Positions 26,258 to 33,783 of a stretch of DNA of 50,038 bases are shown piece by piece. Source of the DNA: Myxococcaceae bacterium (lineage in GTDB: Bacteria > Myxococcota > Myxococcia > Myxococcales > UBA5297). The DNA lies in assembly GCA_017500825.1 (NCBI GenBank), contig JAFVYB010000055.1, positions 1 through 50,038 of the forward strand, in the 5' to 3' direction. The notes under the pieces are model-generated. The model did no database searches and had not been told where the DNA came from. It was given only the letters and a program-made list of their open reading frames with translations. Numbering within the stretch: position 1 is the stretch's first letter; every line of letters starts with the position of its first letter. Both the position numbers and the translations under genes were made by a program.

Positions 26258-26346
26258 CGCGGGACGCGTGATCCGAGCGCGCGTCGAGAGGTTCCCTGTC
26301 CTCCTTCGCCGCCAGAAGGTCGCGTGGCCCTCGCGGAAAGAGACGC

Positions 26347-26628
26347 ATGGCAACCCCCGAACTCGAACACGAAATCAAGCAGCTCATCATCGACAGCCTC
26401 AAGCTGGAGGACATGACCGCCGATCAAATCGACGCCGAGGCGCCGCTCTTTGTCGACGGGCTGGGGCTCGACTCCATCGACGCGCTCGAACTGGCGATGG
26501 CCGTCCGCAAAAAATACGGCCTGACGACGCAGTCCGACGACGACCAGAACCACACGATTTATTCGAGCGTCCGCAACCTCGCGAACTACGTCGAGGGCGA
26601 GCTGGCCAAGCGGGCGGACAAGAGCTGA
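26347..26628 (+). CDS. Acyl carrier protein of the aryl-polyene-like locus
   Basis: A 93-residue carrier protein. The phosphopantetheine site is the Ser of GLGLDSIDALELAMAV at about residue 41, followed by the second helix typical of carriers. The acidic composition and helix pattern (LEHEIKQLIIDSLKLEDM at the start) agree. It is a dedicated carrier, judging by its place between an acyltransferase and a COG4648-like protein, not the housekeeping AcpP, which usually sits with fabD, fabG and fabF. Confidence 0.93.
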   Translation: MATPELEHEIKQLIIDSLKLEDMTADQIDAEAPLFVDGLGLDSIDALELAMAVRKKYGLTTQSDDDQNHTIYSSVRNLANYVEGELAKRADKS

Positions 26629-26638
26629 CAGAGGCGTC

Positions 26639-27256
26639 GTGAAGATCGTCCTCGGCATCCTCTCGGCCCTCTTCGCGGTGGCCTACCCAATCGCGGTCTA
26701 CGTCGGCCTTTCCCGATTCAGCGTGCGCTCCGTGGCGCTCCTCATCCTCGCCCTGCTCCTGCCGGGAGCGATCCTCAGGATTTGGCGCCGCCGCGACCAG
26801 GCCAGACAGCTCATCGGGATTTCGCTGAGCGCGCTTTGCCTCGTCGCCCTCGCGCTCTGTTTCGACGACGAGCGCTTCATGCGGGCCTACCCCGTCCTGA
26901 TCAACGCGGCGCTCCTCTCGCAGTTCGCCTGGACGCTCGTGAGGCCGCCCTCGATGGTCGAGCGGTTCGCGCGGATGCAGGTGGACGATTTGACCGACGC
27001 CGAGCTCGCCTACTGCCGTTCGGTGACCCTCTTCTGGTCGCTTTTTTTTGTGGCGAACGGCGCGCTCTCGGCAGCGCTCGCGATCTTCGCCAGCCGCGGC
27101 GCCTGGGCCCTCTACACGGGGCTCGTCGCCTACCTCCTCATCGGCGCCTGCTTCGCGGTCGAGTTCGTCATCCGCAAATACCGCTTCAGGCATCACGCGC
27201 CCGCCAACGCCCTCGACCGCCTCTTCGCGCGCGTCTTTCCCCCTCACGCCCCATGA
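26639..27256 (+). CDS. COG4648-type membrane protein
   Basis: A 205-residue protein with five or six hydrophobic segments: IVLGILSALFAVAYPIAVYV, VALLILALLLPGAIL, LIGISLSALCLVALALCF, VTLFWSLFFVANGALSAALA and LYTGLVAYLLIGACFAVEFV. It resembles the uncharacterised COG4648 proteins that accompany carrier proteins and AMP-ligases in aryl-polyene clusters. It begins with GTG ten bases after the carrier stop and overlaps the ligase start by four bases (ATGA), so it is part of the same translation unit. Function is not established in the family. Confidence 0.8.
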   Translation: MKIVLGILSALFAVAYPIAVYVGLSRFSVRSVALLILALLLPGAILRIWRRRDQARQLIGISLSALCLVALALCFDDERFMRAYPVLINAALLSQFAWTLVRPPSMVERFARMQVDDLTDAELAYCRSVTLFWSLFFVANGALSAALAIFASRGAWALYTGLVAYLLIGACFAVEFVIRKYRFRHHAPANALDRLFARVFPPHAP

Positions 27257-28962
27257 ACTTCTCGCTCCCCGCCCATCGCGCGCCCACGGATTTGCTGGCC
27301 ATGGGCCCCCCGGGGGATCGCACGGCCGCAGACCTTATGGCCGACGCCTCCCTGCTCGCCATCGCCATCCGCGAGCGACTCGGTCCCTCCCGCGCGCGCG
27401 GCGAAATCCTCGTCATCTGCGCCGACCGCTACCACTTCGCCGTCTCGCTCATCGCCGTCTGGTCCCTCGGCCTCATTGCGGCACTGCCCCCCAATGGCGC
27501 GCCCGCCACGGTTCACGCGCTGGCGTCGGGCGACGACATCCGCCTCATCGTCCACGACACGGACGGCGGCGAAGGGCTCGACCTGCGTCAGGCGCTCGCT
27601 CGTCGCGGCGACACGTCGGGCAACTGGCCCTTTGTGCCCATCTCCATCCCGGCCGAACGGACCATCGCCACGCTCTACACATCGGGCAGCACCGGCGCGC
27701 ACAAGCGCTGTCCCAAGACCGCGGCTGAACTGTGCGGCGAGGCCGCGGCGCACGTCAGGAGCTTCGGCATCCAGCCCGGCGAACGCTTTGTCGCCACTGT
27801 CCCCGGCCACCACATCTACGGGCTCCTCTGGAGCGTGCTCGTGCCGCTCCTCTCCGGTGGCGTGTTCGCGCGTCAGACGCCGTTTTTTCCCGAGGCCGTG
27901 GCCGCCCGCCTATCCGAGCTCAAGGCGACGTTCCTCGTGAGTGTCCCAGCTCACCTGCGCGGCATCGCCGAACTCGACGCCTTGCCGCCTTTGTGCCGCG
28001 TCACCTCTTCCAGCGCGCCCCTCCCGGCCGAGACCGCCGAGCGCTTTCGCGACCGCTTTGGCCTCCGCGTGACCGAGATCTTCGGCTCCTCCGAGACGGG
28101 CGGCATCGCCTTTCGTGAAGAGCCCGGCGCCCCGCTTCAACCCCTCGACGGCGTGCGCGTCAGTGCCGACGCCGACGGACGCCTGCGCCTCGACTCGCCC
28201 TTCCTCTCGCCAAACACCCCGCGCCCGATGCCCTGCGACGACCGCGTCGAGATTCACGCCGACGGTCGCTTCTCGCTCAGGGGCCGCCTCGACGGCGTGG
28301 TCAAGATCGGCGGCAAGCGCGTCTCACTTCAGGAAATCGAGCGACACCTGCTCTCACTCGATGGCGTGCGCGACGCCGCCTGCCTGGCAGAGGAGGTCGA
28401 TTCGGGCCGTGGCAACGAGATTTGGGCCGCTGTCGTCTCGCCCGGACAAACGCCGCTCGCCCTCAAGATGGCCCTGCGTTCCTGGCTCGATCCGGTGACG
28501 ATTCCCCGCCGCGTCCTCGTCGTCGACGCTCTGCCGCGCGAGGAAAACGGCAAGATCACGCGCTCCAGGCTGCGCGAACTGTTTGTGCCCGCGAAGGCCG
28601 ACTTCCATTTCGCCGACACGCCCGAACCGCTCGTTCCCCGCAGTCAGACCGCCCTCGACGACGGCTACGCCCTCGGCTTCCACATCCCCGAGGACTTCTA
28701 CTTTTTCCGCGGCCACTTCGACGGCCTGCCCATCCTCCCCGGCGTGGTGCAGCTGGAGCTCATCGTTCGCCGCCAAATCGCCCGCCTCTGGCCTGACCTC
28801 GACCACGGCCTCAGCCGCGTCACCCAGCTCAAGTTCAAGCAGCTGATCACGCCCGGCACCGACCTCACGCTCACGCTGCGGCGCGCGCCCAACGCCCGCA
28901 AGGTCACCTTCGAGATCACCAACGACAAGGGCGCCTGCTCTCAGGGGCAATTCTTCTTCTGA
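27253..28962 (+). CDS. AMP-ligase / 3-hydroxyacyl-ACP dehydratase fusion
   Basis: A 569-residue two-domain protein. Residues about 1-450 are an ANL-family adenylation enzyme: YTSGSTGAHKRCPKTAAEL (ATP loop), PGHHIYGLLWSVLVPLLSGG, IFGSSETGGIAFRE, SLRGRLDGVVKIGGKRVSL and PREENGKI with the catalytic Lys. Residues about 465-569 are a hot-dog domain of the FabZ/ApeI type: FHIPEDFYFFRGHFDGLPIL, PGVVQLELI and FKQLITPGTDLTLTL. It would activate a carboxylic acid starter onto the carrier protein and dehydrate 3-hydroxyacyl intermediates, both steps of aryl-polyene synthesis. A cinnamic or coumaric acid made by the ammonia-lyase downstream is a plausible substrate, by inference. Confidence 0.9.
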   Translation: MNFSLPAHRAPTDLLAMGPPGDRTAADLMADASLLAIAIRERLGPSRARGEILVICADRYHFAVSLIAVWSLGLIAALPPNGAPATVHALASGDDIRLIVHDTDGGEGLDLRQALARRGDTSGNWPFVPISIPAERTIATLYTSGSTGAHKRCPKTAAELCGEAAAHVRSFGIQPGERFVATVPGHHIYGLLWSVLVPLLSGGVFARQTPFFPEAVAARLSELKATFLVSVPAHLRGIAELDALPPLCRVTSSSAPLPAETAERFRDRFGLRVTEIFGSSETGGIAFREEPGAPLQPLDGVRVSADADGRLRLDSPFLSPNTPRPMPCDDRVEIHADGRFSLRGRLDGVVKIGGKRVSLQEIERHLLSLDGVRDAACLAEEVDSGRGNEIWAAVVSPGQTPLALKMALRSWLDPVTIPRRVLVVDALPREENGKITRSRLRELFVPAKADFHFADTPEPLVPRSQTALDDGYALGFHIPEDFYFFRGHFDGLPILPGVVQLELIVRRQIARLWPDLDHGLSRVTQLKFKQLITPGTDLTLTLRRAPNARKVTFEITNDKGACSQGQFFF

Positions 28963-29007
28963 GCCCTGCCGCGCGCGTTCTTTCGCGCGACGCCTCCAGC
29001 CCACCCC

Positions 29008-29895
29008 ATGTCCGCCTTCAACCCCTGCGTCCTCATCCCGACCTACAACAACCCGGCCACCCTGCGCGGCGTCGTCGAGCGCGCCCGTCAGGACTGCCCC
29101 GACATCGTCGTCATCGACGATCACAGCGCCGACGCCGGCCGCCTCGCCGTCGAGGCACTCACCGCCGAGGGCCTCGTCCACAGCCGCCGACTTCCCGCGA
29201 ACCTGGGCAAGGGCGGGGCGGTCAAAGCCGGCTTCGAATTCGCCCGCGAGCTCGGTTTCACCCACGCGCTGCAGATCGACGCCGACGGCCAGCACTGTTT
29301 TGAGGACATCCCGCGCTTTCTCGCCGCCGCCCGCGCGCATCCAGAGGCGCTCATCCTCGGCGCCCCCCTCTTCGACGAGACAGCGCCCAAGGCCCGCCTG
29401 CGCGGTCGACAGATCTCCATCTTCTGGACCACGCTGGAGACCGGCTTCTGCCGCGTCATCGACGACCCCTGCTGCGGCTTTCGCGTCTACCCCGTCGAGG
29501 CGGCCATCTCGGCCCGGGCGCGCACCGACCGCATGGAGTTCGACCCGGAAATCGCCGTGCGCATGGTCTGGGCCGGCGTGCCCGTGCTCAATCTCGCCAC
29601 GCGCGTCCGCTACCTCTCGGTCGACGAGGGCGGCATCTCCCACTTCCGCCCCTTCCACGACAACGTCCTGATGAGCTGGATGCACACGCGCCTCGTCTGC
29701 ACGCTCCTCTGGAACATGGCGCGCTCGCTCTTTGGCGCCCCCCGTTCTGAGGCAAAGCGGCTCGCCTGCCCCGACGACCTGTCGCTGCCCGCCCCTTCTT
29801 CCGTGTCCGCCCGCGCGAACGAGCCTCCCGAAGCCACCTGCCCGGCGCCGCCCCCCGTTTCTCCTACAGAGCCGCACAAAGAGGCCGAGTCATGA
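29008..29895 (+). CDS. Family 2 glycosyltransferase of the lipid-pigment locus
   Basis: A 295-residue GT-A fold glycosyltransferase: CVLIPTYNNPATLRGVV, VVIDDHSAD, NLGKGGAVKAGFEFA and the metal-binding IDADGQH. The organisation resembles dolichol-phosphate mannosyltransferase-like enzymes and the glycosyltransferase found in aryl-polyene clusters. The last 45 residues are rich in Pro, Ala and Glu and carry no domain. The stop overlaps the next gene by ATGA. It may glycosylate the lipid or polyene head; the donor sugar is not known. Confidence 0.88.
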   Translation: MSAFNPCVLIPTYNNPATLRGVVERARQDCPDIVVIDDHSADAGRLAVEALTAEGLVHSRRLPANLGKGGAVKAGFEFARELGFTHALQIDADGQHCFEDIPRFLAAARAHPEALILGAPLFDETAPKARLRGRQISIFWTTLETGFCRVIDDPCCGFRVYPVEAAISARARTDRMEFDPEIAVRMVWAGVPVLNLATRVRYLSVDEGGISHFRPFHDNVLMSWMHTRLVCTLLWNMARSLFGAPRSEAKRLACPDDLSLPAPSSVSARANEPPEATCPAPPPVSPTEPHKEAES

Positions 29896-30830
29896 GCGCC
29901 GAGTCCCCAAGCGCGCGCGCTGAAAATTCCCCGCGCGAAGGCTGGCTGAGCGTCCGCGAACGCGGCGGCGTGTTTGGCATCCGCTTTGTCGTCTTTCTCT
30001 GCACCGCCTTCGGACGAACTGCCGCACGCCTGTTCATCACCTTCCTGTCCGCCTGGTATTTCCTCTTCGACGGCCACCTGCGCCGCTGCTCTCGCGCCTA
30101 CTTGGAGCGCCTGCACGGTCGTTCAGTCACTCGCCGCGAAGTCTTCCGCCATGTCCTGACCTTTGCCCGCGTCACGCTCGACCGAATTTTTCTCGCCGCC
30201 GGCAAGACGCGCGCCTTCCACGTCGAATTTCACGGCGAGGAGCACCTGCGCCGCCTGCGCGAAGAAGGGCGCGGCGCCCTCTTGATCCTGGCCCACCTCG
30301 GCAGCTTCGAAGCTGGACGCGCGCTGGCCCGCGAACGCCAATTCGCCATCAACATCCTCGGCAACTTTCACAACGCGCGGCTGATCAACGAGGCCCTCGC
30401 GCGCATGAACCCCGGCGCCGACACGCGCCTCATCGATATCGGCGCCAAAGGCGGCTTCGATTTCGTCTTCAAGGCCGAAGAGCGCCTGAACAAAGGCGAA
30501 CTCATCGCCACCATGGGCGACCGCGTCGGGCCGGACGGAAAACAATTGAGCGTCGATTTTTTGGGGAAAAGCGCCGCCTTTCCCACCGGGCCATATCTTT
30601 TGGCCGCCGCGCTGAATTGTCCCGTCTATTTGGCCTTTGGCGTTTATTCCGAACCAAACCGCTACGATCTGTATTGCGAACCATTCGCCGAAAAGATCGA
30701 ACTCAATCGCCGCGATCGCGTCGGCTCGATCAGACCATACATCGAGAAATACGCCGAACGCCTTGCCGACCATTGTCGAAAAGCGCCGTTTAATTGGTTT
30801 AATTTTTATGATTTTTGGGATTCTGAATAG
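29892..30830 (+). CDS. LpxL/HtrB-like acyltransferase
   Basis: A 312-residue protein of the lysophospholipid acyltransferase family related to lipid A secondary acyltransferases. The catalytic motif is AHLGSFE (His-x4-Glu), and the hydrophobic N-terminal part (FGIRFVVFLCTAFGRTAARL) anchors it in the inner membrane. Such proteins are standard members of aryl-polyene clusters. The last third, from about 30540, uses more A/T at third codon positions than the first part (for example near FLGKSAAFPTG and WFNFYDFWDS), a local change not seen in neighbours. It is the last gene of the coupled run. Confidence 0.88.
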   Translation: MSAESPSARAENSPREGWLSVRERGGVFGIRFVVFLCTAFGRTAARLFITFLSAWYFLFDGHLRRCSRAYLERLHGRSVTRREVFRHVLTFARVTLDRIFLAAGKTRAFHVEFHGEEHLRRLREEGRGALLILAHLGSFEAGRALARERQFAINILGNFHNARLINEALARMNPGADTRLIDIGAKGGFDFVFKAEERLNKGELIATMGDRVGPDGKQLSVDFLGKSAAFPTGPYLLAAALNCPVYLAFGVYSEPNRYDLYCEPFAEKIELNRRDRVGSIRPYIEKYAERLADHCRKAPFNWFNFYDFWDSE

Positions 30831-31072
30831 TTTTTAATGGTTGGCCGGAATTGGGGAATTTTATTGTTTTGAAGGATTGTTTTTCGACTCGCCGTTGATT
30901 CGCCGACAATGACTCGGACAACGGCGCCCGCGTTTTGGCCTGACGCGTCGTCTTTCAGGAATAATCGTCAAAACGCGCTTCAAACGCCGCGACAAAAGGC
31001 GCAAAGGGCCGCGACATTTCAACGGCCCCTCGCGATCAAGAGCCCACAGCCAAGAGAAAAAGGACCCGCCTC

Positions 31073-32641
31073 ATGAGCCAGAAACACCAGGACACCCGCG
31101 ACACGATTCTTGTCGGCGAAACCCCGCTCACCATCGAACAGATCCTCGCGCTGGCCACTGGCGAAAGCCGCGTCGCCCTCGACCCCTCGCCCGAGCTGGC
31201 GCGCCGCATCGAAATGAGCGCCACCATCCTCGGCGACAAGCTCAAGGGCGGCTTCACCATCTATGGCGTGAGCACCGGCCTCGGCGACTCGTGCGTCAAC
31301 AAGCTCTCGGTCGAGCTCGCCAAATCCCTGCCGCACAATTTGGTGCGCTACCACGGCTGCGGCACGGGGCGGATTCTCGGGGAAATCGAGGCTGCGGCAG
31401 TCGTGGCGGTGCGGTTGAGCGCGCTCAGCCGAGGCTATTCGGGCGTTCGGCGCATCCTCCTCGACCGCCTGTGCGAGGTCCTCAACGCCCGCGTCCTGCC
31501 GCGCATCCCGGAGGAGGGCTCGGTCGGCGCCAGCGGCGATCTCACGCCTCTTTCGTATCTGGCAGCGATGCTGATTGGAGAACGCGAGGCGACGCTGCAC
31601 GGCGAAGTGCTCCAGAGCGCTCTGGCACTGGAAAAGGCCGGCGTCACGCCGCTCGAACTCGCGCCCAAAGAGGGCCTGGCGCTGATGAACGGCACCAGCG
31701 TCATGACCGCGCTCGGCTGCATCGCCTTTGACCGCGCCCGCCGCCTGGCCCGCCTCGCCTCCGCCATCACGGCACTCGCCAGCGCGGCGATGAGAGGAGA
31801 GCCGGCGCACTTCGACGACCGCATCTTCGCCCTCAAGCCGCATCCCGGTCAGCGCCTGTGCGCGCGCTGGATCGCCCGCCAGCTCGGCTACGACCCCAAG
31901 ACCTCGCCCCACGCCGAACGCGTCCAGGACCGCTACTCCATCCGCTGCGCGCCCCACGTCGTCGGTGTGCTCATCGACGCGCTCCCCATGGTCCGCCGCT
32001 TCCTCGAAATCGAGCTCAACGGCGTCAACGACAACCCGCTCATCGACCCCGAGACCGGCGACGTGCTGCACAGCGGCAACTTCTATGGCGGCCACATTTG
32101 CTTCGCGATGGACGCGCTCAAAACAGCCGTGGCCAACCTCGCCGACCTCGCCGACCGCCAGCTGGCGCTGATGTGCAACGAGTCGTTCAACAATGGCCTG
32201 CCCGCCAACCTGCTCGGCATGAAGGGCGCCGCCGCCAACGCCCACCACGGCTTCAAGGCCATGCAGATCACGGCCAGCGCGCTGACAGCAGAGGCACTCA
32301 AACTGACCATGCCGGCCAGCGTCTTCAGCCGCTCCACCGAGTGCCACAACCAGGACAAGGTCTCGATGGGCACCATCGCCGCCCGCGACGCCCTGCGCGT
32401 CATCGAGCTCACCGAACGCACTCTTGCGGTGACTTTGCTCGGCGCTGTTCAGGCGCTCGATCTGCGCGGACTCGACGGCTGCTCCAAGGGCAACCGCGCG
32501 GTCTACGACGCGGTGCGCGCCATCGTTCCCATGACGGTCGAGGATCGCCGCCAGGATTTCGAAATCGAACGCATTGTCGAGGCGCTGCATTTGGATGAAC
32601 TCGGCCTGGGCAGCTGCGAAGAAATCGATGACTTGCGCTGA
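31073..32641 (+). CDS. MIO-type aromatic amino acid ammonia-lyase
   Basis: A 522-residue histidine/tyrosine/phenylalanine ammonia-lyase family enzyme. The self-made MIO cofactor comes from Ala-Ser-Gly at 153-155 (GSVGASGDLTPLSY). The catalytic Tyr is in FTIYGVSTGLGDS (Tyr64). The substrate-selectivity position falls in NLVRYHGCGTG: Tyr-His at 93-94, unlike the Ser-His of typical histidine lyases, and a tyrosine- or phenylalanine-type activity is favoured by inference. Later motifs NDNPLIDPETGD and HNQDKVSMGTIAARDA are normal. Such a lyase could supply coumaric or cinnamic acid as aryl starter. No hutU, hutI or hutG genes are near, which speaks against histidine breakdown. AAAGGA precedes ATG 31073. 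Confidence 0.9.
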   Translation: MSQKHQDTRDTILVGETPLTIEQILALATGESRVALDPSPELARRIEMSATILGDKLKGGFTIYGVSTGLGDSCVNKLSVELAKSLPHNLVRYHGCGTGRILGEIEAAAVVAVRLSALSRGYSGVRRILLDRLCEVLNARVLPRIPEEGSVGASGDLTPLSYLAAMLIGEREATLHGEVLQSALALEKAGVTPLELAPKEGLALMNGTSVMTALGCIAFDRARRLARLASAITALASAAMRGEPAHFDDRIFALKPHPGQRLCARWIARQLGYDPKTSPHAERVQDRYSIRCAPHVVGVLIDALPMVRRFLEIELNGVNDNPLIDPETGDVLHSGNFYGGHICFAMDALKTAVANLADLADRQLALMCNESFNNGLPANLLGMKGAAANAHHGFKAMQITASALTAEALKLTMPASVFSRSTECHNQDKVSMGTIAARDALRVIELTERTLAVTLLGAVQALDLRGLDGCSKGNRAVYDAVRAIVPMTVEDRRQDFEIERIVEALHLDELGLGSCEEIDDLR

Positions 32642-33088
32642 AGCGCCGGTCGAGACAATTCGTGCCGGCCTTGGATAATTTTTTTGGAAAACAGACGAGA
32701 AATTGAAGTGTTTTCTCGGGAGCGATTCAGAAGGGAATTAAAAAGCATTTGAAATAACTTTTTGATTCCTCCCTGTCCGATGGGATACCCGCGCGTTTTA
32801 AAATTCTCGCGTTGGCCGTGTCATCGCCCTTCTGGGACAGGGTGTATGCCGCTGTTGGCTCTGAAATTCGTCAACAAGCTCTAAATAAATTATTTTTAGA
32901 CACGATACTTGGAGCGATCTTTCCATGAACCGTTTGATGTTTTAAATTAATTGTTTTATGAATCAAATTTGTCGGGCGATTATGATTTTTTTGAGAGGCT
33001 CGTAGGCGGCGATTGTTTCGTTGTGGATTATGTGTAGTATGCTGTCTATTTTATTTTAAAATATAGAGAGATATGATCTGTAAAAATC
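32642..33088. other. AT-rich intergenic stretch after the ammonia-lyase
   Basis: About 450 bases without a supportable gene. Base composition is much more AT-rich than the coding regions. A 12-base perfect palindrome TATTTTAAAATA lies at 33052-33063. No terminator directly after the lyase stop was recognised; the nearest is the hairpin at 33089-33123. Confidence 0.6.
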
Positions 33089-33123
33089 AAAAACGCCATG
33101 ACCCATTTGGTCGCGGCGTTTTT
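33089..33123. terminator. Bidirectional terminator
   Basis: AAAAACGCC (33089-33097) pairs with GGCGTTTTT (33115-33123), with an inner GACC/GGTC stem (33100-33103 with 33109-33112) and CATTT loop. The A and T runs at both ends let it act in both directions: for transcripts arriving from the lyase side and as a backup for the tRNA unit. Confidence 0.75.
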
Positions 33124-33270
33124 AATTGGAAAAGTGGTCCTTGGACCGCGCTCGAACGGTGAACTTTCGATAAACAAAGTCTCACAGGCTCAGCGGGCGG
33201 TGTGGACGCATCAATGAAATGTCTCGATGGAAAGTCGAGACATTGGAACGGGCACGCATTTTTTGCGCGC

Positions 33271-33306
33271 AAAAACAAAAAGCCGAGGACCTTTCGATCC
33301 TCGGCT
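33271..33306 (-). terminator. Terminator of the tRNA unit
   Basis: On the minus strand AGCCGAGGA pairs perfectly with TCCTCGGCT around TCGAAAGG and is followed by TTTTGTTTTT. It begins four bases after the 3' end of tRNA-Asp. Confidence 0.9.
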
Positions 33307-33309
33307 TTG

Positions 33310-33383
33310 CGGGGTGGACGGGACTCGAACCCGCGCCCTTCGGCGTGACAGGCCGACGTTATAACCGACTTAACTACCACCCC
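33310..33383 (-). tRNA. tRNA-Asp (GTC)
   Basis: Cloverleaf on the minus strand: acceptor GGGGTGG with CCACCCC and discriminator G, anticodon loop CTGTCAC with anticodon GTC, and T loop GGTTCGAGTCC. The CCA end is not encoded. It is the second gene of a two-tRNA unit, 27 bases after tRNA-Val. Confidence 0.96.
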
Positions 33384-33410
33384 AGGAAACTGCGCTTGAT
33401 TGTGTTGCTG

Positions 33411-33484
33411 TGGGCGGAACAGGTCTCGAACCTGTGACCCCCGGCTTGTAAGGCCAGTGCTCTAACCAACTGAGCTACCCGCCC
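33411..33484 (-). tRNA. tRNA-Val (TAC)
   Basis: Cloverleaf on the minus strand: acceptor GGGCGGG with TCCGCCC (one G-U) and discriminator A, D arm GCTCAGTTGGTTAGAGC, anticodon loop CTTACAA with anticodon TAC, and T loop GGTTCGAGACC. The CCA end is not encoded. Confidence 0.96.
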
Positions 33485-33517
33485 GGTTGGGCCCGAGGGC
33501 CGTCAACAGCGGGCGGC

Positions 33518-33546
33518 CTTTTAGTCGCCTCGTTCCGTGCCGTCAA
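33518..33546 (-). promoter_or_regulatory. Sigma-70-type promoter of the tRNA-Val/Asp unit
   Basis: On the minus strand TTGACG (33541-33546) is followed after 17 bases by TAAAAG (33518-33523) and then by a GC-rich stretch GCCGCCCGC, as in stringently controlled stable-RNA promoters. The distance to tRNA-Val allows a leader of about 25 bases. Confidence 0.7.
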
Positions 33547-33783
33547 GAACTTTTTTGCGGTTTTTGACGATTTTTTGGCGTTTGGGAGGTGATGAGGCCG
33601 CGAGAGCGCTGTCCTGGCCGCTCTCGACGCCGCCCGAGAGGGCCAGAGGTAAAACTTTGGCGTTCAAAAACGACTTCGCTAAAAGGGCGCGTCTTTTCGG
33701 AGGGAGGGCGGTTTGGGCCTTTAGTGCGGGGCCAGGCTGCCGCCAGGTTGAATCACTCGCGTAGATCTGCTCGCGGAGGTCGG

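Noticed and set aside
32634..32647. GCGCTGAAGCGC at the lyase stop codon as a further copy of the GCTGAA hairpin
   Set aside because: The stem differs and the codons of the gene explain the sequence; a chance match is likely.
33021..33030. TGTGGATTA resembling a DnaA box
   Set aside because: A single site with one mismatch and no cluster or dnaA/dnaN nearby; not evidence for an origin.
33219..33437. Short open frames across the tRNA pair
   Set aside because: They translate the tRNA genes, for example WTGLEPAPFG, a typical artefact over tRNAs.
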